From contig DBEH01000049.1 of assembly GCA_002294005.1 (NCBI GenBank), positions 38,913 through 72,461 on the forward strand: a stretch of DNA of 33,549 nucleotides. Reading direction: 5' to 3'. The stretch comes from Firmicutes bacterium UBA911. Lineage in GTDB: Bacteria; Bacillota; Desulfotomaculia; Desulfotomaculales; Desulforudaceae. Positions 8,313-15,410 of the stretch are shown piece after piece (positions within the stretch are counted from its first letter, which is position 1; every line of letters starts with the position of its first letter). The notes under the pieces were generated by a model. It saw nothing but the letters and a program-made list of their open reading frames with translations, had not been told where the DNA came from and ran no database searches. The translations under genes were made by a program, and so were the position numbers.

Positions 8313-9241
8313 TGGTGCCGTTCACAGACCTGGTGGAATTCCAGGAGGGAATCGGGCTCTTCTGGCGGGATCCGGGTCTTTTGCTTGAAGCGCTGACGCA
8401 CAGCTCATACAGCTATGAGCACCCGGGTCACCGGCACAACCAGCGGTTGGAGTTTCTCGGCGACGCGGTGCTGGAACTCGCGGTCAGTGATCACCTGTAC
8501 CGGCGGTTGCCCGACGCTCCCGAGGGCGACCTTACCAAAATCCGGGCCGCCGTGGTGTGCGAACCGACATTGGCCCATGTGGCCCGGGAGATGAACTTGG
8601 GCATGTACCTGCACATGGGCCGGGGGGAAGAACTGTCAGGCGGCAGAGAGCGTCCCTCGGTACTCGCCGACGCGCTGGAGGCGTTGCTGGGTGCGCTGTA
8701 TCTCGACCAAGGTCTGGAGGCCGCCCGGTGGTTTGCGCTGCAACGTCTGGGCCCCATAATCCGCGCCACGCTGGCCGGCAAGGGGGAGGCCGACTACAAG
8801 ACCAGGCTGCAGGAGCTGCTGCAGAAAAGGTCGGCCGAGCCGTTGCTCTACGTGGTCATTAAGGAAGAGGGCCCGGACCACAATAAGTTGTTCACCGCCG
8901 GTGTGATGTACCGGGGCAAGGTCCTGGGCTGCGGTACCGGACGGACGAAGAAGGAGGCCGAACAGCACGCGGCCAGGGAGGCGCTCATCAGTTTTGAGCG
9001 CTCAGAACAGCATCAAGGAGGATCTTATGGGCTTATTCAGCCGCCTGAAACAGAGCCTGACCAAGACCCGGGAGGTACTGGCCGAGAAGGTGGAGGGTCT
9101 GGTGTACGGGAGGACGACCGTAGACGAGTCCCTCTACGAGGAACTGGAAGAGGTGTTGATTCAAGCCGACGTCGGCGTGGAGACGTCCCTGGGACTTGTG
9201 GCCCGGGTACGCGAGCGGATGAAGGCGCAAAGACTCGATGA
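8312..9241 (+). CDS. rnc: Ribonuclease III, with an extended tail overlapping ftsY
   Basis: RNase III cleaves double-stranded RNA in rRNA maturation and mRNA decay. The catalytic domain has the signature NQRLEFLGDAVLEL near residue 45 and the second acidic site DALEALLGALYLDQG near 115. The double-stranded RNA-binding domain starts at YKTRLQELLQKR near 163 and ends near residue 228. The family normally ends there (about 230-240 residues). This frame continues for about 80 more residues, rich in Gly, Arg and acidic groups, and reads 215 bases into ftsY in another frame. The start is a GTG at 8312 or the next GTG at 8315. Confidence 0.9.
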   Translation: MVPFTDLVEFQEGIGLFWRDPGLLLEALTHSSYSYEHPGHRHNQRLEFLGDAVLELAVSDHLYRRLPDAPEGDLTKIRAAVVCEPTLAHVAREMNLGMYLHMGRGEELSGGRERPSVLADALEALLGALYLDQGLEAARWFALQRLGPIIRATLAGKGEADYKTRLQELLQKRSAEPLLYVVIKEEGPDHNKLFTAGVMYRGKVLGCGTGRTKKEAEQHAAREALISFERSEQHQGGSYGLIQPPETEPDQDPGGTGREGGGSGVREDDRRRVPLRGTGRGVDSSRRRRGDVPGTCGPGTRADEGAKTR

Positions 9242-9941
9242 CCCCACCAAGCTCAAACCGGTTCTCAAGGACGAACTGCGGCAGATCTTTGCGGGCGGGG
9301 ATGACACCGCAAACCTGGGTCTGGACGGGAAACCGGCGGTGGTTCTGGTGGTGGGAGTCAACGGCACGGGGAAGACGACCTCGATCGGCAAGCTGGCCTA
9401 CCTGTTCCGCCAAGAGGGAAAGAAAGTGCTGCTGGCGGCGGCCGACACTTTCAGAGCGGCGGCGATTGACCAACTCGAAATCTGGGCGAAAAGAGCCGGG
9501 GCGGAATTGATCCGGCACGGCGAGGGGGCCGATCCGGCGGCCGTGGTTTACGACGCCATCCAGGCCGCCCGGGCGCGGGAGGCCGACGTGTTGATCATCG
9601 ACACGGCCGGCCGGTTGCACACCAGGGTTAACCTGATGGAAGAGCTGAAGAAAGTATCCCGGGTGGTGGCCCGGGAACTGCCGGGTGCGCCTCACGAAGT
9701 CTTGCTGGTTTTGGATGCGACCACCGGGCACAACGCGGTCAGCCAGGCCAAAATGTTCGGCGGGGCCGTAGGCGTGACCGGGATCGTGCTGACCAAACTG
9801 GACGGTACCGCCAAGGGCGGGATCGTGGTGGCGATCCGGAATTCGCAGCAGATACCGGTTAAGCTGGTGGGTACCGGCGAGAAAATCGAAGACCTGTCGT
9901 ATTTCAATGCCGGCGAGTTCGTGGACGGGCTGCTGGGGTAG
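9027..9941 (+). CDS. ftsY: Signal recognition particle receptor FtsY
   Basis: FtsY is the membrane-associated GTPase that receives SRP-ribosome complexes. This is a compact 304-residue form with the NG domain only and no acidic A domain, as in many Firmicutes. It begins MGLFSRLKQSLTKTREVL, a helix that could contact lipid. Motifs are GVNGTGKTTSIGKLA near residue 111, the DTFRAAA loop near 137, DTAGR near 192 and TKLDGT near 256. The ATG at 9027 follows AAGGAGGA. In Bacillus smc lies between rnc and ftsY; here rnc overlaps ftsY directly. Confidence 0.95.
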   Translation: MGLFSRLKQSLTKTREVLAEKVEGLVYGRTTVDESLYEELEEVLIQADVGVETSLGLVARVRERMKAQRLDDPTKLKPVLKDELRQIFAGGDDTANLGLDGKPAVVLVVGVNGTGKTTSIGKLAYLFRQEGKKVLLAAADTFRAAAIDQLEIWAKRAGAELIRHGEGADPAAVVYDAIQAARAREADVLIIDTAGRLHTRVNLMEELKKVSRVVARELPGAPHEVLLVLDATTGHNAVSQAKMFGGAVGVTGIVLTKLDGTAKGGIVVAIRNSQQIPVKLVGTGEKIEDLSYFNAGEFVDGLLG

Positions 9942-9956
9942 GACGGGAAAGGAATG

Positions 9957-10022
9957 CAGAATCCAGAATCCAGAATTCAGAATCCTGTATCCTGTATCCT
10001 GTATTCTGAATTCTGGATTCTG
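9957..10022. repeat. Seven-base-periodic palindromic repeat after ftsY
   Basis: The stretch is built from 7-base words of the forms CAGAATC/CAGAATT and CTGTATC/CTGAATT/CTGGATT in continuous phase. The halves form a perfect 20-bp inverted repeat (9964-9983 with 10003-10022) around a 19-base loop. It lies between ftsY and the salvage operon. It could fold as an RNA hairpin with a weak TGTTTTA tail, but its periodic build looks more like a dispersed genomic repeat than a designed terminator. Confidence 0.85.
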
Positions 10023-10102
10023 TTTTATGGCAGACCGCAAACTTCGGCGTATAGGCGGGTTTGAGGCGTCAGAAACTAAAACCACGCGTGGGGGGGATTG
10101 AA

Positions 10103-10981
10103 ATGACGGTGAGGATCGCCCTGATTGGCGGAACCGGGGTGTACGACCCGGCCGTGTTGAGTGACTTGCGTGAAGAGCATGTGACCACCCCTTACGGGGA
10201 CGTTGGCTTAAAAGTCGGCCGCCTCGAGGGGCGGGAGGTCGCGTTTATGGCCCGCCACGGTCAGGGGCATTCGGTGCCGCCGCACCTGGTCAACTACCGG
10301 GCCAACATCATGGCCCTGAAGCAACTCGGCGTGCGAAGCATCCTGGCCACCGCCGCGGTCGGTTCATTGAACCTGGATATGGAGCCCGGGGACTTCGTGT
10401 TCTGTGACCAGTTCCTGGACTTTACCAAGTCCCGGGCTCAGACTTTCTTTGAGGGTGGCCCGGGGGGCGTGGTGCACGTGGATATGACTGAGCCGTACTG
10501 TCCCGAACTCCGGGCGCTGTTGGGAAAGGTCGCGGTGGCTCTGAAGGCGGCGGTGCATCCGATCGGCACTTATGCCGTCACGGAAGGCCCCCGTTTCGAG
10601 AGTCCGGCCGAAATCAGAATGCTGAGACAACTCGGCGCCGACTTGGCCGGGATGACCGGGGTTCCGGAAGTGGTACTCGCCCGGGAAGCCGAAATTTGCT
10701 ACGCCACCGTCTGCATGGTCACCAACTTCGCGGCGGGCATTTCGCCCCACCGGCTGACCCACGAAGAGGTACTGAAAGCCATGCAAATGAACGCCGCCAA
10801 GATCTGTTCCCTGATTGCGGGCACCGTGCTCCTGATCGACCCGGAGCGCAAATGCCTGTGCCACGAGGCGGTGCGGGGCCCGGTGGCGGGGCCGGACAAT
10901 AATGGTGGTCGGTCGGCGGTGGTCGGTGGTCGGGCCGGCGCCCGCAATCTGGGCGGTGCCGTACCGGAAGAGGAACGGTGA
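10103..10981 (+). CDS. mtnP: MTA/MTI phosphorylase family protein (probable S-methyl-5'-thioinosine phosphorylase)
   Basis: A member of the purine nucleoside phosphorylase / MTA phosphorylase family (292 residues). It releases the base from a 5'-modified nucleoside with phosphate, giving the sugar-1-phosphate. It begins RIALIGGTGVYD, with the phosphate and sugar sites MARHGQGH near residue 50, TEGPRFES near 167 and MTGVPEVVLAREAEICYA near 186. In adenine-specific MTA phosphorylases the base is read by an Asp in an MATDYD-type motif. Here the aligned motif is VTNFAAG with Asn208, as in enzymes for 6-oxopurines, so I infer preference for methylthioinosine or deoxyinosine. The last 30 or so residues are Gly/Ala-rich and look non-conserved. 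The ATG at 10103 follows a GGGGGGAT site. It is first in the operon and overlaps mtnA by one base. Confidence 0.88.
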   Translation: MTVRIALIGGTGVYDPAVLSDLREEHVTTPYGDVGLKVGRLEGREVAFMARHGQGHSVPPHLVNYRANIMALKQLGVRSILATAAVGSLNLDMEPGDFVFCDQFLDFTKSRAQTFFEGGPGGVVHVDMTEPYCPELRALLGKVAVALKAAVHPIGTYAVTEGPRFESPAEIRMLRQLGADLAGMTGVPEVVLAREAEICYATVCMVTNFAAGISPHRLTHEEVLKAMQMNAAKICSLIAGTVLLIDPERKCLCHEAVRGPVAGPDNNGGRSAVVGGRAGARNLGGAVPEEER

Positions 10982-12030
10982 TGTCCGTCGAGACCCTCTA
11001 CTGGAAGGACGGCCGGCTGTACGTGCTCGACCAGACCAGGCTGCCGGAGGAAACGACCTACGTCGCCTGCAGTTCCTACCGGGACGCCGCCGAGGCCATC
11101 AAGGCGATGCGGGTGCGGGGGGCCCCCGCCATCGGAGCTGCAGGGGCCTTCGGCTTGGTGCTGGGTGCGCTGGAAACCGGCGGGGACCGGGAATCCTTTC
11201 TGACCCGCTTGCACGAGATCGCCGGTGAACTCCGGGACACCCGGCCTACGGCGGTGAACCTGGGCTGGGCCCTGGGACGCATGCTGGCGCGGGCGGCAGG
11301 CACCCCGGGCGAACCCGGGGTGTTGCGTGGCGCCCTGCTGGCTGAGGCGGAGGCCATCGTGCGGGAAGACATCGAGGCCAACCGCCGGATGGGACTCTTC
11401 GGCCGGGACGTGATCCCGGACCCGGCCCGGATTCTAACCCACTGTAATGCGGGGGCGCTGGCTACAGCCGGTTACGGTACGGCCTTGGGGGTGATCCGGG
11501 CGGCCCGGGAGGCGGGGAAACAGGTCAAGGTTTTTGCCGGGGAGACGCGGCCGTTCCTGCAGGGCGCACGGCTGACGGCCTGGGAGTTGATGCGCGAGGG
11601 AATCGAAGTAGTGTTGATCGCGGACAACATGGCCGGTTACCTGATGGCCCGGGAGGGGCTGGACCTGGTGATTGTGGGGGCCGACCGGGTGGCGGCTAAC
11701 GGGGATGTGGCCAACAAGATCGGCACATACAGCCTGGCGGTGCTGGCGCGGACACACGGCCTTCCGTTCTACGTGGCGGCCCCGCTCTCCACGATCGACC
11801 TGCGGACGGCTGCCGGCCCCGACATTCCCATTGAAGAACGCGACCCCGCGGAATTAACTCATTTCCGTGACCGCCGGGTCGCTCCGCCGGAAGTGGCGGT
11901 CTGGAATCCGGCCTTCGATATCACCCCCAACGAACTGATCACCGCCCTGATTACCGATGCCGGGGTGCTTATGCCCCCCTTTGGGGAAGCTCTCCGCCGG
12001 GCAGTGGGTGGGGGAGGCGAAAAATTATGA
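10981..12030 (+). CDS. mtnA: 5-methylthioribose-1-phosphate isomerase (MtnA)
   Basis: MtnA converts methylthioribose-1-phosphate to methylthioribulose-1-phosphate, and homologues also act on 5-deoxyribose-1-phosphate. The 349-residue protein has the substrate-binding MRVRGAPAIGAAGAFG near residue 42, the catalytic Cys155 in THCNAGALAT and Asp235 in GADRVAANGDVANKIGTY. That pattern fits MtnA and not the related eIF2B subunits. The ATG at 10981 shares a base with the preceding stop, with GAGG a few bases upstream. It overlaps the next gene by an ATGA. Confidence 0.95.
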   Translation: MSVETLYWKDGRLYVLDQTRLPEETTYVACSSYRDAAEAIKAMRVRGAPAIGAAGAFGLVLGALETGGDRESFLTRLHEIAGELRDTRPTAVNLGWALGRMLARAAGTPGEPGVLRGALLAEAEAIVREDIEANRRMGLFGRDVIPDPARILTHCNAGALATAGYGTALGVIRAAREAGKQVKVFAGETRPFLQGARLTAWELMREGIEVVLIADNMAGYLMAREGLDLVIVGADRVAANGDVANKIGTYSLAVLARTHGLPFYVAAPLSTIDLRTAAGPDIPIEERDPAELTHFRDRRVAPPEVAVWNPAFDITPNELITALITDAGVLMPPFGEALRRAVGGGGEKL

Positions 12031-13277
12031 ACTGCGCAATCCGAAACCCGGCCCTGGCGCCACAGGGCCGGGTGAAGATCGACTGGGTCCGGGCCCACAT
12101 GCCGGTCCTGGGGGCGATTCGGGCTGAGTTTGAGCGGTCCCGGCCGTTTGCCGGCGTCAAGATCGCGGTGAGCGTGCACCTGGAGGCCAAGACCGCTTAC
12201 CTGGCCGAGGTCTTGAAAGCCGGTGGCGCGGTGGTCGCGGTGACCGGCTGCAATCCCCTGTCCACCCAGGACGACGTGGCGGCGGCGCTGGTAGAGGCCG
12301 AAATCGCCGTGTTCGCCTGGCACGACCCGACACCGGAGGAATACCGGACGCATTTGATCCAGACCCTGGAGAACGGTCCCGGAATTGTAATCGACGACGG
12401 GGGGGACCTGGTACATCTTTTGCATACCGACTTGGTCCACCTGGCTCCAGGGGTGATTGGGGGCTGCGAGGAGACGACCACGGGGGTGATCAGGCTGCGG
12501 GCCCTGGCGCGTGAGGGCCGGTTGGCCTTTCCCATGTTTGCGGTCAACGACGCCCACACCAAGTACCTGTTCGACAACCGCTACGGCACCGGGGAGTCGG
12601 TCTGGTCCGGGATCATGCGGACCACCAATCTGCTCGTGGCCGGCAAGACGGTGGTGGTCTTCGGGTATGGCTGGTGCGGGCGGGGCATCGCCATGCGGGC
12701 CCGGGGGCTGGGGGCGAACGTGGTCGTTTGCGAAGTCGACCCGGTCCGGGCGATCGAAGCGCACATGGACGGCTACCGGGTCATGCCCAGCCTTGCGGCC
12801 GCCCGATTGGGGAACGTATTCATTTCCGCCACCGGCTGCCGGGACGTACTCCGCGCCGAACATTTCCGGGTAATGTCCGACCAGACGCTCCTGGCCAACG
12901 CCGGGCATTTCAACGTGGAGATTTCCGGACCGGACCTGGAACGGCTGGCCGTCTCCCGGCGGGCGGTACGTCCCAACATCGAGGAGTTTCGGCTGACGGA
13001 CGGCCGGCGGTTGTACCTGCTGGCCCGTGGCCGCCTGGTAAATTTGGCGGCGGGGGACGGGCACCCGGCCGAGATCATGGACATGTCGTTCGCTGTGCAG
13101 GCGCTGACGGCTCGGTATGTTCTGGAGCACGCGGGGGAACTGGAAAAGAAACTTTACCCGGTGCCCCCGGAAATCGACCGCCGGGTGGCCGAGTTGAAAC
13201 TTGAATCGCTGGGCATTGAGCTTGACCGGCTGAGTCCGGAGCAGGAGGAGTATCTCACCGGATGGGGGCCGGCGTGA
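12027..13277 (+). CDS. ahcY: S-adenosylhomocysteine hydrolase family protein (possibly S-inosylhomocysteine hydrolase)
   Basis: NAD-dependent hydrolase of the AhcY family (416 residues), splitting a nucleosyl-homocysteine to homocysteine and nucleoside. Visible motifs are VHLEAKTA near residue 51, CNPLSTQDDVA near 76, NDAHTKYLFDNRYGTGES near 174, the Rossmann site GYGWCGRG near 214 and NAGHFNVE near 291. It is the short form without the C-terminal Lys-Tyr tail seen in human and many bacterial enzymes. The base-contacting Thr and Glu of the human motif (HMTVET) are replaced by Glu53 and Lys55. Glu-to-Lys at the N6 contact would suit an O6 atom, which fits an inosine substrate. That is inference; archaeal-type AhcY proteins may share these residues. 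The start overlaps mtnA (ATGA) behind GGGGGAGG. Confidence 0.9.
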   Translation: MNCAIRNPALAPQGRVKIDWVRAHMPVLGAIRAEFERSRPFAGVKIAVSVHLEAKTAYLAEVLKAGGAVVAVTGCNPLSTQDDVAAALVEAEIAVFAWHDPTPEEYRTHLIQTLENGPGIVIDDGGDLVHLLHTDLVHLAPGVIGGCEETTTGVIRLRALAREGRLAFPMFAVNDAHTKYLFDNRYGTGESVWSGIMRTTNLLVAGKTVVVFGYGWCGRGIAMRARGLGANVVVCEVDPVRAIEAHMDGYRVMPSLAAARLGNVFISATGCRDVLRAEHFRVMSDQTLLANAGHFNVEISGPDLERLAVSRRAVRPNIEEFRLTDGRRLYLLARGRLVNLAAGDGHPAEIMDMSFAVQALTARYVLEHAGELEKKLYPVPPEIDRRVAELKLESLGIELDRLSPEQEEYLTGWGPA

Positions 13278-13314
13278 GACCCCGGCTCTCAGCCGGTTGT
13301 GGGTTTGGGTCGAG

Positions 13315-13335
13315 AAAAGGGGACCGTCCCCTTTT
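13315..13335. repeat. Perfect 21-base palindrome, copy A
   Basis: AAAAGGGGAC, a central C and GTCCCCTTTT form two 10-base arms, lengthened to 12 by flanking AG/CT. It lies in the only real gap of the salvage operon, 25 bases before the aldolase start. The loop is too small for an efficient terminator, although T-rich sequence follows. It resembles the copy at 19433-19453 with a paired base change. Confidence 0.8.
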
Positions 13336-13360
13336 CTTGATTCGCAAGGAGGGACGCGGG

Positions 13361-14029
13361 ATGAGTTTGGCAGCCGACAAGGCTAAGGAGATACTGGTCC
13401 ACCTGGGACAGAAGGTGGCCGAATCGGGGCTGGTGATCGGCACCTGGGGCAATCTCTCCTGCCGGGTGGCCAGGGACAACGTGGTGGTGATCACCCCCAG
13501 CGGTCTGGACTATCGCCGGATGACCACCCGCGATATGGTGATCATCGGCATGGACGGGCGGGTGGCCGAAGGTGAGCGCAAACCCTCCACCGAACTAGCC
13601 CTGCACCTGGCGGTCTACCGCTCCCGTCCGGACGTGCAGTGCGTCATCCATACCCATTCGCCATACGCCGGGGCGATGGCGGTAAACCGGATGCCCATCC
13701 CGGCCATTCTGGAGGACGCGGTGGCGATGATCGGGGGCCCGGTGCCGGTTACCCAGTATGCCTTTTCCGGCAGCCAGCGGCTGGCGGAACTGGCGGCCGC
13801 CGCGCTCGGCCGGGTCAACGCGGTTTTGCTGGCCAACCACGGGGTGGTCGGCGTGGGGCGAACTCCGGACGAGGCGTTTCAGGTGTGCCAGCAGGTGGAG
13901 AGAGCGGCTCAGGTGTACATCCTGGCGCGCGCCATTGGTACTCCGGTGGCCCTTACCGACGAAGAAACGGCGGTCCTGTTGGAACACTACACCAAAGAAT
14001 ACGGCCAGAGGGAGCGTGGCGAGGGATGA
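13361..14029 (+). CDS. Class II aldolase/adducin family protein (fuculose-1-phosphate aldolase-like)
   Basis: A 222-residue zinc-dependent class II aldolase of the L-fuculose-1-phosphate type. It has the phosphate-binding GTWGNLSCR near residue 27, TPSGLDY near 46, the catalytic Glu in KPSTELALH near 73, the metal pair IHTHSPYA near 93 and a third metal His in LANHGVVGVG near 155. Such enzymes split a ketose-1-phosphate to DHAP and an aldehyde. Behind MtnA, the likely substrate is 5-methylthioribulose-1-phosphate or 5-deoxyribulose-1-phosphate, giving methylthioacetaldehyde or acetaldehyde. It could be mistaken for the MtnB dehydratase, which shares the fold. No MtnW, MtnX, MtnD or other later oxygen-dependent step is nearby, which favours the aldolase. 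The ATG at 13361 follows AAGGAGGG. Confidence 0.87.
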   Translation: MSLAADKAKEILVHLGQKVAESGLVIGTWGNLSCRVARDNVVVITPSGLDYRRMTTRDMVIIGMDGRVAEGERKPSTELALHLAVYRSRPDVQCVIHTHSPYAGAMAVNRMPIPAILEDAVAMIGGPVPVTQYAFSGSQRLAELAAAALGRVNAVLLANHGVVGVGRTPDEAFQVCQQVERAAQVYILARAIGTPVALTDEETAVLLEHYTKEYGQRERGEG

Positions 14030-15318
14030 GGCTGCTGGTTCAAAACGCCTACGTGATTCCCGTGGCCGGGCCGGATTTTGCCGGGGACATCGCGGTGGAA
14101 GCGGGCCGGATCGTTTTTGCCGGGCCCGAAGGATCGGTGCCGGGGACGTTCGCGGCGGACGAGACTATTGACGCCACCGGGATGGTGGCGACTCCCGGTT
14201 TGGTTAACTGCCATACCCACGCGGCGATGACCCTGTTTCGGGGATACGCGGACGATCTGCCTCTGATGGAGTGGCTGACCCGAAAGATTTGGCCCGTGGA
14301 GAATTTGTTGACCGGAGAGGACATCTACTGGGGCAGTCTGCTGGCGGGGCTGGAAATGCTGAAGTCAGGCACCACCACCTTTGCCGACCAGTACTTCGAG
14401 ATGGACCGGGTGGCGCAGGCCGTGACGGAAATCGGGCTGCGCGCCTCATTGTGCCGGGGCCTCATCGGCGTATCCGGGCACGCTGATGCGGCGTTGGCTG
14501 AGGGGTGTGAATTTGCGCGCCGCTGGCACGGGGCGGCGTCGGGGCGCATTTCGGCCATGCTCGGGCCGCACGCCCCCTACACCTGTCCCCCGGCGTACCT
14601 CAAGAAAGTGGTGGCCGCGTCGGAAGAACTCGATGTTGGGTTGCACATCCACCTGTGCGAAACCCGGACGGAAATTGAACAGACCAAAGCGGAGTACGGC
14701 TGTTCGCCCATCGTCCTGATGGAAGAGACCGGCCTTTTTCACCGGCCCGTGCTGGCGGCGCACTGCGTGCACCTGAGCGAGGCGGACATTGAGATCCTGG
14801 CCCGGCGGGGGGTGGGAGTGGCGCACAACCCGCAGAGCAACATGAAGCTGGCCAGCGGCATCGCCCCGGTGGCCCGGATGCTGGCGGCCGGGATCCGGGT
14901 GGGCATCGGCACCGACGGTGCGGCCAGCAACAACGATTTGAACATGGTGGACGAGATGCGGACGGCCGCCCTGCTGCAGAAAGTGGCCCAGGGAGACCCC
15001 ACGGTGCTGCCGGCCGGCCTGGTGTTGGAGATGGCCACCGCCGGAGGCGCGCGGGTGCTGGGTCTGGGGGACCGGATCGGCACCCTGGAGGTGGGCAAGC
15101 GGGCGGACATCGTGCTTTGGAACGTGAACCAGCCGCACCTTTGCCCGGCGCACAGCTACCAGGCCCACCTGGTTTACAGCGCCGGCCGGGCCGACGTGGA
15201 CACCGTCATTGTTGACGGCCGCACGCTGATGCGCAACCGGCGGGTGCTGACCGTTGACGAGGAAGCGGTGCTCCGTCAGGCCGGACGGGCCGCGCGGCGG
15301 CTGATCGAATCCGTGTAG
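14026..15318 (+). CDS. mtaD: 5-methylthioadenosine / S-adenosylhomocysteine / 5'-deoxyadenosine deaminase
   Basis: An amidohydrolase-superfamily nucleoside deaminase of 430 residues. The metal and catalytic residues are His63 and His65 (NCHTHA), His209 and Glu212 (HIHLCETRTE), His246 (AAHCVHLS) and Asp297 (GTDGAASNNDL). The family deaminates the adenine ring of MTA, SAH and, in methanogen homologues (DadD), 5'-deoxyadenosine, producing the inosine forms. That step fits the 6-oxopurine-like pocket of the phosphorylase at the head of the operon. The ATG overlaps the aldolase stop by an ATGA, with AGAGGGAG upstream. It is the last gene of the operon, closed by the hairpin at 15363-15388. Confidence 0.92.
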   Translation: MRLLVQNAYVIPVAGPDFAGDIAVEAGRIVFAGPEGSVPGTFAADETIDATGMVATPGLVNCHTHAAMTLFRGYADDLPLMEWLTRKIWPVENLLTGEDIYWGSLLAGLEMLKSGTTTFADQYFEMDRVAQAVTEIGLRASLCRGLIGVSGHADAALAEGCEFARRWHGAASGRISAMLGPHAPYTCPPAYLKKVVAASEELDVGLHIHLCETRTEIEQTKAEYGCSPIVLMEETGLFHRPVLAAHCVHLSEADIEILARRGVGVAHNPQSNMKLASGIAPVARMLAAGIRVGIGTDGAASNNDLNMVDEMRTAALLQKVAQGDPTVLPAGLVLEMATAGGARVLGLGDRIGTLEVGKRADIVLWNVNQPHLCPAHSYQAHLVYSAGRADVDTVIVDGRTLMRNRRVLTVDEEAVLRQAGRAARRLIESV

Positions 15319-15362
15319 TCTCCACGGGAAAAACGGGAGTATTCCGCGGTCCGGCAACAATA

Positions 15363-15388
15363 AGGGCCCGGTGACGCATCCGGGCCCT
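15363..15388. terminator. Bidirectional hairpin between converging operons
   Basis: A 9-bp GC-rich stem (15363-15371 with 15380-15388) and an 8-base loop lie between the stop codons of the deaminase and the facing aminotransferase. On the minus strand it is followed by TTATTGTTG, on the plus strand by a later GTTTTGTG. Probably it stops transcription from both sides. Confidence 0.65.
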
Positions 15389-15410
15389 GAAACGTGTTTT
15401 GTGTCTTCGG

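Noticed and set aside
9033..10085. Long minus-strand frame of 350 codons across ftsY
   Set aside because: It is a GC-driven shadow of ftsY and of the 7-base repeat; no domain is recognisable.
10027..10101. 24-codon frame before the phosphorylase gene
   Set aside because: No ribosome-binding site and no recognisable peptide; too short to support.
13313..13338. Palindrome before the aldolase as an intrinsic terminator
   Set aside because: The loop would have one base and there is no continuous T-run; the operon clearly continues after it.
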